The notes under the pieces: model-generated
What the model was told of the DNA's origin: nothing
The model's input: only the letters and a program-made list of their open reading frames with translations
The model's database searches: none
In this document: piece after piece, positions 51,571-63,747 of the stretch
Position numbering within the stretch: the stretch's first letter is position 1
Layout: each line of letters begins with the position of its first letter
From: Mytilisepta virgata
Taxonomy: Eukaryota; Mollusca; Bivalvia; Mytilida; Mytilidae
Reading direction: 5' to 3'
Assembly: GCA_028015205.1 (NCBI GenBank)
Contig: CM051514.1
Coordinates: forward strand, 1,922,001-1,986,000
Length of the DNA stretch: 64,000 bases
Program-made: the position numbers and the translations under genes

Positions 51571-51765
51571 CCATCGATTATTTAATAAAGGTGCCTTTAT
51601 AGTACAAACTACATGGTTAAAAACCATGAGCAACATGGACATAACTATCCCAATTCTATTGATTGTTTAATTGTTTAATAAAGGTGCCTGTGTGTGGTAC
51701 AAACGACAAGGTTTAGAACCATGAGTAAACATGGACCCAACTATCTCCATGCCATTCATTATTTA

Positions 51766-52029
51766 TTTGTTTATTTTACTTGAGGTTTTACGCCGTTTTC
51801 AGCACATTTGGCTATTTCGCTCTAGCAAGTTTATATTGGCGGAGGTAACCGGAGTACCAGGCCAGAACAACCGAACTTCGGTAGGGAAATTGGCAATCCT
51901 TGTCAATTAAGATCGGAGTCGAGCACACCCCGACACAGGTGAGATTCGAACTCGAAACCTTTGTGTTGACAGGTTAGTGATTATTAGTAGTCATGACGAA
52001 CTACCTAGACCACCCGGCCACCGAGGCTT
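51766..52029 (-). mobile_element. SINE copy 34 (subtype c)
   Basis: Subtype c marks: left TSD CCATTCATTATTTA, TCTAGCAAGTTTA and CAGGCCAGAACAACCG. A private change is GAGGCTTCC. Confidence 0.9.
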
Positions 52030-52325
52030 CCATCGATTATTTAATAAAAGTACCTATATAGTACAAACTACATTGTTAAAAACCATGAGTAACATGGACC
52101 TAACTATCTCAATGCCATTGATTGTTTAACAAAGGTGTCTATGTATGATAAATAGATCCATAGTACAAACTACATGGTTAAAAACCATGAGCAACATGGA
52201 CATAACTATCCCAATGCCATTGATTGTTTAATTGTTTAATAAAGGTGCCTGTGTGTGGTACAAACGACAAGGTTTAGAACCATGACTAACATGGACCCAA
52301 CTATCTCCATGCCATTGATTATTTA

Positions 52326-52589
52326 TTTGTTTATTTTACTTAAGGTTTTACGCCGTTTTCAGCACATTTGCCTATTTTGCTCTAGCCAGTTTATATTGGT
52401 GGAGGTAACCGGAGTACCCGGACAGAACCACCGAACTTCGGTAGGGAAATTGGCAATCCTTGTCAATTTAGATCGGAGTCGAGCACACCCCGACACAGGT
52501 GAGATTCGAACTCGAAACCTCTGTGTTGACAGGTTAATGATTATTAGTAGTCATGACGAACTACCTAGACCACCCGGCCACCGAGGCCT
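52326..52589 (-). mobile_element. SINE copy 35 (subtype d)
   Basis: Subtype d marks: CATGACTAACATGG upstream, ACTTAAGGTTTT and CATTTGCCTATTTTG. Confidence 0.9.
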
Positions 52590-52603
52590 CCATCGATTAT
52601 TTA

Positions 52604-53521
52604 ATAAAGGTGCCTGTATAGTACAAACTACATGGTTAAAAACCATGAGCAACATGGACATAACTATCCCAATGCCATTGATTGTTTAATTGTTTAATAA
52701 AGGTGCCTGTGTGTGGTAGAAACGACAAGGTTTAGAACCATGAGCAACATGGACCTAACTATCTCAATGCCATTGATTGTTTTACAAAGGTGTCTGTGTA
52801 TGGCTACAAACTACATGGTTTAGAACCATGGGAAACATGGATGCAATTGATTGTTTAACAAAGGTGCCTGTCGATGGTAAAGAGATGTATACTAGAAACT
52901 ACATGGTTTAGAACCATGAGCAACATGGACCTAACTATCTCAATGCCATTGATTATTTTACAAAGGTGTCTGTCTATGGCTACAAACTACATGGTTTAGA
53001 ACCATTGGAAACATGGATGCAATTGATTGTTTAACAAAGGTGCCTGTGTATGGAAAACAGATGTATAGTACAAACTACATGGTTTAGAACCATGAGCAAC
53101 ATGGACCTAACTATCTCAATGCAATTGATTGTTTAACAAAGGTGTCTGTGTATAATAAACAGATGTATAATACAAACTACATGGTTAAGAACCATGAGCA
53201 ACATGCACCTATCTCAATGCCATTGATTGTTTAACAGAGGTGTCTATGTATGATAAACAGATCCATAGTACAAACTACATGGTTTAGAACCATGAGCAAC
53301 ATTGACCTAACTATCTCAATGCAATTGATTGTTTAACAAAGGTGTCTGTGTATAATAAACAGATGTATAATACAAACTACATGGTTAAGAACCATGAGCA
53401 ACATGCAATAATCTCAATGCCATTGATTGTTTAACAAAGGTGTCTGTGTATGGTAAACAGATGTATAGTACAAACTACATGGTTTAGAACCATGAGTAAC
53501 ATGGACCCAACTATCTCCATG
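52604..53521 (+). repeat. 918-bp SINE-free block, first of four
   Basis: Ten satellite B monomers in a fixed order of variants. It is shared in length with the blocks at 55176, 59331 and 61454. ACATGCAATAATCTC near 53404 occurs elsewhere only in the block at 61454 (offset 8850). Confidence 0.92.
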
Positions 53522-53535
53522 CCATTGATTATTTA

Positions 53536-53800
53536 TTTGTTTATTTTACTTGAGGTTTTACGCCGTTTTCAGCACATTTGGCTATTTTGCTCTAGCCAGT
53601 TTATATTGGCGGAGGTAACCGGAGTACCCGGGACAGAACCACCGAACTTCGGTAGGGAAATTGGCAATCCTCCTCAATTTAGATCGGAGTCGAGCACACC
53701 CCGACACAGGTGAGATTCGAACTCGAAACCTTTGTGTTGACAGGTTAGTGATTATTAGTAGTCATGACGAACTACCTAGACCACCCGGCCACCGAGGCCT
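53536..53800 (-). mobile_element. SINE copy 36 (subtype a)
   Basis: Follows the first 918-bp block. Same as copy 50 at offset 8850. Confidence 0.9.
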
Positions 53801-53985
53801 CCATCGATTATTTAATAAAGGTACCTATATAGTACAAACTACATTGAGTAACATAGACCTAACTATCTCAATACCACTGATTGTTTAACAAAGGTGTCTA
53901 TGTATGATAAACAGATCTATAGTACAAACTACATGGTTTAGAACCATGAGTAACATGTAACTATGTCCATGCCATTGATTATTTA

Positions 53986-54249
53986 TTTGTTTATTTTACT
54001 TGAGGTTTTACGCCGTTTTCAGCACATTTGGCTATTTTGCTCTAGCCAGTTTATATTGGTGGAGGAAACCGGAGTACCCGGACAGAACCACCGAACTTCG
54101 GTAGGGAAATTGGCAATCCTTGTCAATTTAGTTCGGAGTCGAGCACACCCCGACACAGGTGAGATTCGAACTCGAAACCTCTGTGTTGACAGGTTAATGA
54201 TTATTAGTAGTCATGACGAACTACCTAGACCACCCGGCCACCGAGGCCT
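53986..54249 (-). mobile_element. SINE copy 37 (subtype b)
   Basis: The upstream flank has lost one AACT unit (ATGTAACTATGTCC), a change seen otherwise only before copy 51. Confidence 0.9.
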
Positions 54250-54444
54250 CCATCGATTATTTAATAAAGGTGCCTTTATAGTACAAACTACATGGTTAAA
54301 AACCATGAGCAACATGGACATAACTATCCCAATGCTATTGATTGTTTAATTGTTTAATAAAGGTGCCTGTGTGTGGTACAAACGACAAGGTTTAGAACCA
54401 TGAGTAAACATGGACCCAACTATCTCCATGCCATTCATTATTTA

Positions 54445-54708
54445 TTTGTTTATTTTACTTGAGGTTTTACGCCGTTTTCAGCACATTTGGCTATTTCGCT
54501 CTAGCAAGTTTATATTGGCGGAGGTAACCGGAGTACCAGGCCAGAACAACCGAACTTCGGTAGGGAAATTGGCAGTCCTTGTCAATTAAGATCGGAGTCG
54601 AGCACACCCCGACAGAGGTGAGATTCGAACTCGAAACCTTTGTGTTGACAGGTTAGTGATTATTAGTAGTCATGACGAACTACCTAGACCACCCGGCCAC
54701 CGAGGCCT
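54445..54708 (-). mobile_element. SINE copy 38 (subtype c)
   Basis: GGCAGTCC and GACAGAGGTGAG are shared only with copy 52. The downstream flank is of subtype a (CATTGAGTAACATAG), so a junction lies in or just after this copy. Confidence 0.9.
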
Positions 54709-54897
54709 CCATCGATTATTTAATAAAGGTACCTATATAGTACAAACTACATTGAGTAACATAGACCTAACTATCTCAATACCACTGATTGTTTAACAAA
54801 GGTGTCTATGTATGATAAACAGATCTATAGTACAAACTACATGGTTTAGAACCATGAGTAACATGTAACTAACTATGTCCATGCCATTGATTATTTA

Positions 54898-55161
54898 TTT
54901 GTTTATTTTACTTGAGGTTTTACGCCGTTTTCAGCACATTTGGCTATTTTGCTCTAGCCAGTTTATATTGGTGGAGGAAACCGGAGTACCCGGACAGAAC
55001 CACCGAACTTCGGTAGGGAAATTGGCAATCCTTGTCAATTTAGTTCGGAGTCGAGCACACCCCGACACAGGTGAGATTCGAACTCGAAACCTCTGTGTTG
55101 ACAGGTTAATGATTATTAGTAGTCATGACGAACTACCTAGACCACCCGGCCACCGAGGCCT
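54898..55161 (-). mobile_element. SINE copy 39 (subtype b)
   Basis: Stands where subtype d follows c in the other cassettes. Partner of the cut copy 53. Confidence 0.9.
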
Positions 55162-55175
55162 CCATCGATTATTTA

Positions 55176-56093
55176 ATAAAGGTGCCTTTATAGTACAAAC
55201 TACATGGTTAAAAACCATGAGCAACATGGACATAACTATCCCAATGCTATTGATTGTTTAATTGTTTAATAAAGGTGCCTGTGTGTGGTAGAAACGACAA
55301 GGTTTAGAACCATGAGCAACATGGACCTAACTATCTCAATGCCATTGATTGTTTTACAAAGGTGTCTGTGTATGGCTACAAACTACATGGTTTAGAACCA
55401 TGGGAAACATGGATGCAATTGATTGTTTAACAAAGGTGCCTGTCGATGGTAAAGAGATGTATACTAGAAACTACATGGTTTAGAACCATGAGCAACATGG
55501 ACCTAACTATCTCAATGCCATTGATTATTTTACAAAGGTGTCTGTCTATGGCTACAAACTACATGGTTTAGAACCATTGGAAACATGGATGCAATTGATT
55601 GTTTAACAAAGGTGCCTGTGTATGGAAAACAGATGTATAGTACAAACTACATGGTTTAGAACCATGAGCAACATGGACCTAACTATCTCAATGCAATTGA
55701 TTGTTTAACAAAGGTGTCTGTGTATAATAAACAGATGTATAATACAAACTACATGGTTAAGAACCATGAGCAACATGCACCTATCTCAATGCCATTGATT
55801 GTTTAACAGAGGTGTCTATGTATGATAAACAGATCCATAGTACAAACTACATGGTTTAGAACCATGAGCAACATTGACCTAACTATCTCAATGCAATTGA
55901 TTGTTTAACAAAGGTGTCTGTGTATAATAAACAGATGTATAATACAAACTACATGGTTAAGAACCATGAGCAACATGCACCTATCTCAATGCCATTGATT
56001 GTTTAACAAAGGTGTCTGTGTATGGTAAACAGATGTATAGTACAAACTACATGGTTTAGAACCATGAGTAACATGGACCCAACTATCTCCATG
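55176..56093 (+). repeat. 918-bp SINE-free block, second of four
   Basis: Same monomer order as the first block, but with ACATGCACCTATCTC at its right end. Confidence 0.92.
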
Positions 56094-56107
56094 CCATTGA
56101 TTATTTA

Positions 56108-56372
56108 TTTGTTTATTTTACTTGAGGTTTTACGCCGTTTTCAGCACATTTGCCTATTTTGCTCTAGCCAGTTTATATTGGCGGAGGTAACCGGAGTACC
56201 CGGGACAGAACCACCGAACTTCGGTAGGGAAATTGGCAATCCTCCTCAATTTAGATCGGAGTCGAGCACACCCCGACACAGGTGAGATTCGAACTCGAAA
56301 CCTTTGTGTTGACAGGCTAGTGATTATTAGTAGTCATGACGAACTACCTACACCACCCGGCCACCGAGGCCT
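56108..56372 (-). mobile_element. SINE copy 40 (subtype a)
   Basis: Duplicate of copy 32 at offset 5255, with private CATTTGCCTATTTTG. Confidence 0.9.
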
Positions 56373-56561
56373 CCATCGATTATTTAATAAAGGTACCTAT
56401 ATAGTACAAACTACATTGAGTAACATAGACCTAACTATCTCAATACCACTGATTGTTTAACAAAGGTGTCTATGTATGATAAACAGATCTATAGTACAAA
56501 CTACATGGTTTAGAACCATGAGTAACATGTAACTAACTATGTCCATGCCATTGATTATTTA

Positions 56562-56825
56562 TTTGTTTATTTTACTTGAGGTTTTACGCCGTTTTCAGCA
56601 CATTTGGCTATTTTGCTCTAGCCAGTTTATATTGGTGGAGGAAACCGGAGTACCCGGACAGAACCACCGAACTTCGGTAGGGAAATTGGCAATCCTTGTC
56701 AATTTAGTTCGGAGTCGAGCACACCCCGACACAGGTGAGATTCGAACTCGAAACCTCTGTGTTGACAGGTTAATGATTATTAGTAGTCATGACGAACTAC
56801 CTAGACCACCCGGCCACCAAGGCCT
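56562..56825 (-). mobile_element. SINE copy 41 (subtype b)
   Basis: Duplicate of copy 33 at offset 5255, with private GCCACCAAGGCC in the head. Confidence 0.9.
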
Positions 56826-57020
56826 CCATCGATTATTTAATAAAGGTGCCTTTATAGTACAAACTACATGGTTAAAAACCATGAGCAACATGGACATAAC
56901 TATCCCAATTCTATTGATTGTTTAATTGTTTAATAAAGGTGCCTGTGTGTGGTACAAAGGACAAGGTTTAGAACCATGAGTAAACATGGACCCAACTATC
57001 TCCATGCCATTCATTATTTA

Positions 57021-57284
57021 TTTGTTTATTTTACTTGAGGTTTTACGCCGTTTTCAGCACATTTGGCTATTTCGCTCTAGCAAGTTTATATTGGCGGAGG
57101 TAACCGGAGTACCAGGCCAGAACAAACGAACTTCGGTAGGGAAATTGGCAATCCTTGTCAATTAAGATCGGAGTCGAGCACACCCCGACACAGGTGAGAT
57201 TCGAACTCGAAACCTTTGTGTTGACAGGTTAGTGATTATTAGTAATCATGACGAACTACCTAGACCACCCGGCCACCGAGGCCT
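57021..57284 (-). mobile_element. SINE copy 42 (subtype c)
   Basis: Duplicate of copy 34 at offset 5255, with private AGAACAAACGAAC and TAGTAATCATG. Confidence 0.9.
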
Positions 57285-57580
57285 CCATCGATTATTTAAT
57301 AAAAGTACCTATATAGTACAAACTACATTGTTAAAAACCATGAGTAACATGGACCTAACTATCTCAATGCCATTGATTGTTTAACAAAGGTGTCTATGTA
57401 TGATAAATAGATCCATAGTACAAACTACATGGTTAAAAACCATGAGCAACATGGACATAACTATCCCAATGCCATTGATTGTTTAATTGTTTAATAAAGG
57501 TGCCTGTGTGTGGTACAAACGACAAGGTTTAGAACCATGACTAACATGGACCCAACTATCTCCATGCCATTGATTATTTA

Positions 57581-57844
57581 TTTGTTTATTTTACTTAAGG
57601 TTTTACGCCGTTTTCAGCACATTTGCCTATTTTGCTCTAGCCAGTTTATATTGGTGGAGGTAACCGGAGTACCCGGACAGAACCACCGAACTTCGGTAGG
57701 TAAATTGGCAATCCTTGTCAATTTAGATCGGAGTCGAGCACACCCCGACACAGGTGAGATTCGAACTCGAAACCTCTGTGTTGACAGGTTAATGATTATT
57801 AGTAGTCATGACGAACTACCTAGACCACCCGGCCACCGAGGCCT
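57581..57844 (-). mobile_element. SINE copy 43 (subtype d)
   Basis: Duplicate of copy 35 at offset 5255, but the flank after it switches to subtype a type, ending the shared block. Confidence 0.9.
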
Positions 57845-58033
57845 CCATCGATTATTTAATAAAGGTACCTATATAGTACAAACTACATTGAGTAACATAG
57901 ACCTAACTATCTCAATACCACTGATTGTTTAACAAAGGTGTCTATGTATGATAAACAGATCTATAGTACAAACTACATGGTTTAGAACCATGAGTAACAT
58001 GTAACTAACTATGTCCATGCCATTGATTATTTA

Positions 58034-58297
58034 TTTGTTTATTTTACTTGAGGTTTTACGCCGTTTTCAGCACATTTGCCTATTTTGCTCTAGCCAGTTT
58101 ATATTGGTGGAGGAAACCGGAGTACCCGGACAGAACCACCGAACTTCGGTAGGGAAATAGGCAATCCTTGTCAATTTAGTTCGGAGTCGAGCACACCCCG
58201 ACACAGGTGAGATTCGAACTCGAAACCTCTGTGTTGACAGGTTAATGATTATTAGTAGTCATGACGAACTACCTAGACCACCCGGCCACCGAGGCCT
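58034..58297 (-). mobile_element. SINE copy 44 (subtype b)
   Basis: Begins a second b-c-d run without a preceding subtype a copy. Private GGGAAATAGGC. Confidence 0.9.
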
Positions 58298-58492
58298 CCA
58301 TCGATTATTTAATAAAGGTGCCTTTATAGTACAAACTACATGGTTAAAAACCATGAGCAACATGGACATAACTATCCCAATGCTATTGATTGTTTAATTG
58401 TTTAATAAAGGTGCCTGTGTGTGGTACAAACGACAAGGTTTAGAACCATGAGTAAACATGGACCCAACTATCTCCATGCCATTCATTATTTA

Positions 58493-58756
58493 TTTGTTTA
58501 TTTTACTTGAGGTTTTACGCCGTTTTCAGCACATTTGGCTATTTCGCTCTAGCAAGTTTATATTGGCGGAGGTAACCGGAGTACCAGGCCAGAACAACCG
58601 AACTTCGGTAGGGAAATTGGCAATCCTTGTCAATTAAGTTCGGAGTCGAGCACACCCCGACACAGGTGAGATTCGAACTCGAAACCTTTGTGTTGACAGG
58701 TTAGTGATTATTAGTAGTCATGACGAACTACCTAGACCACCCGGCCACCGAGGCCT
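58493..58756 (-). mobile_element. SINE copy 45 (subtype c)
   Basis: Private CAATTAAGTTCGG mixes the c and b forms at that site. Confidence 0.9.
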
Positions 58757-59052
58757 CCATCGATTATTTAATAAAAGTACCTATATAGTACAAACTACAT
58801 TGTTAAAAACCATGAGTAACATGAACCTAACTATCTCAATGCCATTGATTGTTTAACAAAGGTGTCTATGTATGATAAATAGATCCATAGTACAAACTAC
58901 ATGGTTAAAAACCATGAGCAACATGTACATAACTATCCCAATGCCATTGATTGTTTAATTGTTTAATAAAGGTACCTGTGTGTGGTACAAACGACAAGGT
59001 TTAGAACCATGACTAACATGGACCCAACTATCTCCATGCCATTGATTATTTA

Positions 59053-59316
59053 TTTGTTTATTTTACTTAAGGTTTTACGCCGTTTTCAGCACATTTGCCT
59101 ATTTTGCTCTAGCCAGTTTATATTGGTGGAGGTAACCGGAGTACCCGGACAGAACCACCGAACTTCGGTAGGGAAATTGGCAATCCTTGTCAATTTAGAT
59201 CGGAGTCGAGCACACCCCGACACAGGTGAGATTCGAACTCGAAACCTCTGTGTTGACAGGTTAATGATTATTAGTAGTCATGACGAACTACCTAGACCAC
59301 CCGGCCACCGAGGCCT
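59053..59316 (-). mobile_element. SINE copy 46 (subtype d)
   Basis: Followed by the third 918-bp block, in the same arrangement as copy 35 and the first block. Confidence 0.9.
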
Positions 59317-59330
59317 CCATCGATTATTTA

Positions 59331-60248
59331 ATAAAGGTGCCTGTATAGTACAAACTACATGGTTAAAAACCATGAGCAACATGGACATAACTATCCCAAT
59401 GCCATTGATTGTTTAATTGTTTAATAAAGGTGCCTGTGTGTGGTACAAACGACAAGGTTTAGAACCATGAGCAACATGGACCTAACTATCTCAATGCCAT
59501 TGATTGTTTTACAAAGGTGTCTGTGTATGGCTACAAACTACATGGTTTAGAACCATGGGAAACATGGATGCAATTGATTGTTTAACAAAGGTGCCTGTCG
59601 ATGGTAAAGAGATGTATACTAGAAACTACATGGTTTAGAACCATGAGCAACATGGACCTAACTATCTCAATGCCATTGATTATTTTACAAAGGTGTCTGT
59701 CTATGGCTACAAACTACATGGTTTAGAACCATTGGAAACATGGATGCAATTGATTGTTTAACAAAGGTGCCTGTGTATGGAAAACAGATGTATAGTACAA
59801 ACTACATGGTTTAGAACCATGAGCAACATGGACCTAACTATCTCAATGCAATTGATTGTTTAACAAAGGTGTCTGTGTATAATAAACAGATGTATAATAC
59901 AAACTACATGGTTAAGAACCATGAGCAACATGCACCTATCTCAATGCCATTGATTGTTTAACAGAGGTGTCTATGTATGATAAACAGATCCATAGTACAA
60001 ACTACATGGTTTAGAACCATGAGCAACATTGACCTAACTATCTCAATGCAATTGATTGTTTAACAAAGGTGTCTGTGTATAATAAACAGATGTATAATAC
60101 AAACTACATGGTTAAGAACCATGAGCAACATGCACCTATCTCAATGCCATTGATTGTTTAACAAAGGTGTCTGTGTATGGTAAACAGATGTATAGTACAA
60201 ACTACATGGTTTAGAACCATGAGTAACATGGACCCAACTATCTCCATG
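59331..60248 (+). repeat. 918-bp SINE-free block, third of four
   Basis: Same order of ten monomers. It differs from the others by GGTACAAACGACAAGG near 59445, where they have GGTAGAAACG. Confidence 0.92.
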
Positions 60249-60262
60249 CCATTGATTATTTA

Positions 60263-60527
60263 TTTGTTTATTTTACTTGAGGTTTTACGCCGTTTTCAGC
60301 ACATTTGGCTATTTTGCTCTAGCCAGTTTATATTGGCGGAGGTAACCGGAGTACCCGGGACAGAACCACCGAACTTCGGTAGGGAAATTGGCAATCCTCC
60401 TCAATTTAGATCGGAGTCGAGCACACCCCGACACAGGTGAGATTCGAACTCGAAACCTTTGTGTTGACAGGTTAGTGATTATTAGTAGTCATGACGAACT
60501 ACCTAGACCACCCGGCCACCGAGGCCT
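60263..60527 (-). mobile_element. SINE copy 47 (subtype a)
   Basis: Body as in copies 36 and 50. The next flank has the private ACAAGCTACATGG. Confidence 0.9.
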
Positions 60528-60716
60528 CCATCGATTATTTAATAAAGGTACCTATATAGTACAAACTACATTGAGTAACATAGACCTAACTATCTCAATA
60601 CCACTGATTGTTTAACAAAGGTGTCTATGTATGATAAACAGATCTATAGTACAAGCTACATGGTTTAGAACCATGAGTAACATGTAACTAACTATGTCCA
60701 TGCCATTGATTATTTA

Positions 60717-60980
60717 TTTGTTTATTTTACTTGAGGTTTTACGCCGTTTTCAGCACATTTGGCTATTTTGCTCTAGCCAGTTTATATTGGTGGAGGAAAC
60801 CGGAGTACCCGGACACAACCACCGAACTTCGGTAGGGAAATTGGCAATCCTTGTCAATTTAGTTCGGAGTCGAGCACACCCCGACACAGGTGAGATTCGA
60901 ACTCGAAACCTCTGTGTTGACAGGTTAATGAATATTAGTAGTCATGACGAACTACCTAGACCACCCGGCCACCGAGGCCT
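60717..60980 (-). mobile_element. SINE copy 48 (subtype b)
   Basis: Private CCGGACACAACC and TTAATGAATATTAG. Confidence 0.9.
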
Positions 60981-61175
60981 CCATCGATTATTTAATAAAG
61001 GTGCCTTTATAGTACAAACTACATGGTTAAAAACCATGAGCAACATGGACATAACTATCCCAATGCTATTGATTGTTCAATTGTTTAATAAAGGTGCCTG
61101 TGTGTGGTACAAACGACAAGGTTTAGAACCATGAGTAAACATGGACCCAACTATCTCCATGCCATTCATTATTTA

Positions 61176-61439
61176 TTTGTTTATTTTACTTGAGGTTTTA
61201 CGCCGTTTTCAGCACATTTGGCTATTTTGCTCTAGCCAGTTTATATTGGTGGAGGAAACCGGAGTACCCGGACAGAACCACCGAACTTCGGTAGGGAAAT
61301 TGGCAATCCTTGTCAATTTAGTTCGGAGTCGAGCACACCCCGACACAGGTGAGATTCGAACTCGAAACCTCTGTGTTGACAGGTTAATGATTATTAGTAG
61401 TCATGACGAACTACCTAGACCACCCGGCCACCGAGGCCT
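61176..61439 (-). mobile_element. SINE copy 49 (c/b hybrid)
   Basis: The upstream flank and TSD are subtype c (CCATTCATTATTTA), but the element body is subtype b (GCTCTAGCCAG, GGTGGAGGAAACC, TTAGTTCGGAG). This is the clearest recombinant copy. Confidence 0.9.
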
Positions 61440-61453
61440 CCATCGATTATTTA

Positions 61454-62371
61454 ATAAAGGTGCCTTTATAGTACAAACTACATGGTTAAAAACCATGAGC
61501 AACATGGACATAACTATCCCAATGCCATTGATTGTTTAATTGTTTAATAAAGGTGCCTGTGTGTGGTAGAAACGACAAGGTTTAGAACCATGAGCAACAT
61601 GGACCTAACTATCTCAATGCCATTGATTGTTTTACAAAGGTGTCTGTGTATGGCTACAAACTACATGGTTTAGAACCATGGGAAACATGGATGCAATTGA
61701 TTGTTTAACAAAGGTGCCTGTCGATGGTAAAGAGATGTATACTAGAAACTACATGGTTTAGAACCATGAGCAACATGGACCTAACTATCTCAATGCCATT
61801 GATTATTTTACAAAGGTGTCTGTCTATGGCTACAAACTACATGGTTTAGAACCATTGGAAACATGGATGCAATTGATTGTTTAACAAAGGTGCCTGTGTA
61901 TGGAAAACAGATGTATAGTACAAACTACATGGTTTAGAACCATGAGCAACATGGACCTAACTATCTCAATGCAATTGATTGTTTAACAAAGGTGTCTGTG
62001 TATAATAAACAGATGTATAATACAAACTACATGGTTAAGAACCATGAGCAACATGCACCTATCTCAATGCCATTGATTGTTTAACAGAGGTGTCTATGTA
62101 TGATAAACAGATCCATAGTACAAACTACATGGTTTAGAACCATGAGCAACATTGACCTAACTATCTCAATGCAATTGATTGTTTAACAAAGGTGTCTGTG
62201 TATAATAAACAGATGTATAATACAAACTACATGGTTAAGAACCATGAGCAACATGCAATAATCTCAATGCCATTGATTGTTTAACAAAGGTGTCTGTGTA
62301 TGGTAAACAGATGTATAGTACAAACTACATGGTTTAGAACCATGAGTAACATGGACCCAACTATCTCCATG
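61454..62371 (+). repeat. 918-bp SINE-free block, fourth of four
   Basis: Partner of the first block, sharing ACATGCAATAATCTC at offset 8850. Confidence 0.92.
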
Positions 62372-62385
62372 CCATTGATTATTTA

Positions 62386-62650
62386 TTTGTTTATTTTACT
62401 TGAGGTTTTACGCCGTTTTCAGCACATTTGGCTATTTTGCTCTAGCCAGTTTATATTGGCGGAGGTAACCGGAGTACCCGGGACAGAACCACCGAACTTC
62501 GGTAGGGAAATTGGCAATCCTCCTCAATTTAGATCGGAGTCGAGCACACCCCGACACAGGTGAGATTCGAACTCGAAACCTTTGTGTTGACAGGTTAGTG
62601 ATTATTAGTAGTCATGACGAACTACCTAGACCACCCGGCCACCGAGGCCT
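62386..62650 (-). mobile_element. SINE copy 50 (subtype a)
   Basis: Same as copy 36 at offset 8850. Confidence 0.9.
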
Positions 62651-62835
62651 CCATCGATTATTTAATAAAGGTACCTATATAGTACAAACTACATTGAGTA
62701 ACATAGACCTAACTATCTCAATACCACTGATTGTTTAACAAAGGTGTCTATGTATGATAAACAGATCTATAGTACAAACTACATGGTTTAGAACCATGAG
62801 TAACATGTAACTATGTCCATGCCATTGATTATTTA

Positions 62836-63099
62836 TTTGTTTATTTTACTTGAGGTTTTACGCCGTTTTCAGCACATTTGGCTATTTTGCTCTAGCCAGT
62901 TTATATTGGTGGAGGAAACCGGAGTACCCGGACAGAACCACCGAACTTCGGTAGGGAAATTGGCAATCCTTGTCAATTTAGTTCGGAGTCGAGCACACCC
63001 CGACACAGGTGAGATTCGAACTCGAAACCTCTGTGTTGACAGGTTAATGATTATTAGTAGTCATGACGAACTACCTAGACCACCCGGCCACCGAGGCCT
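62836..63099 (-). mobile_element. SINE copy 51 (subtype b)
   Basis: Same as copy 37, including the shortened ATGTAACTATGTCC flank. Confidence 0.9.
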
Positions 63100-63294
63100 C
63101 CATCGATTATTTAATAAAGGTGCCTTTATAGTACAAACTACATGGTTAAAAACCATGAGCAACATGGACATAACTATCCCAATGCTATTGATTGTTTAAT
63201 TGTTTAATAAAGGTGCCTGTGTGTGGTACAAACGACAAGGTTTAGAACCATGAGTAAACATGGACCCAACTATCTCCATGCCATTCATTATTTA

Positions 63295-63558
63295 TTTGTT
63301 TATTTTACTTGAGGTTTTACGCCGTTTTCAGCACATTTGGCTATTTCGCTCTAGCAAGTTTATATTGGCGGAGGTAACCGGAGTACCAGGCCAGAACAAC
63401 CGAACTTCGGTAGGGAAATTGGCAGTCCTTGTCAATTAAGATCGGAGTCGAGCACACCCCGACAGAGGTGAGATTCGAACTCGAAACCTTTGTGTTGACA
63501 GGTTAGTGATTATTAGTAGTCATGACGAACTACCTAGACCACCCGGCCACCGAGGCCT
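63295..63558 (-). mobile_element. SINE copy 52 (subtype c)
   Basis: Same as copy 38, including GGCAGTCC and GACAGAGGTGAG. Confidence 0.9.
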
Positions 63559-63747
63559 CCATCGATTATTTAATAAAGGTACCTATATAGTACAAACTAC
63601 ATTGAGTAACATAGACCTAACTATCTCAATACCACTGATTGTTTAACAAAGGTGTCTATGTATGATAAACAGATCTATAGTACAAACTACATGGTTTAGA
63701 ACCATGAGTAACATGTAACTAACTATGTCCATGCCATTGATTATTTA

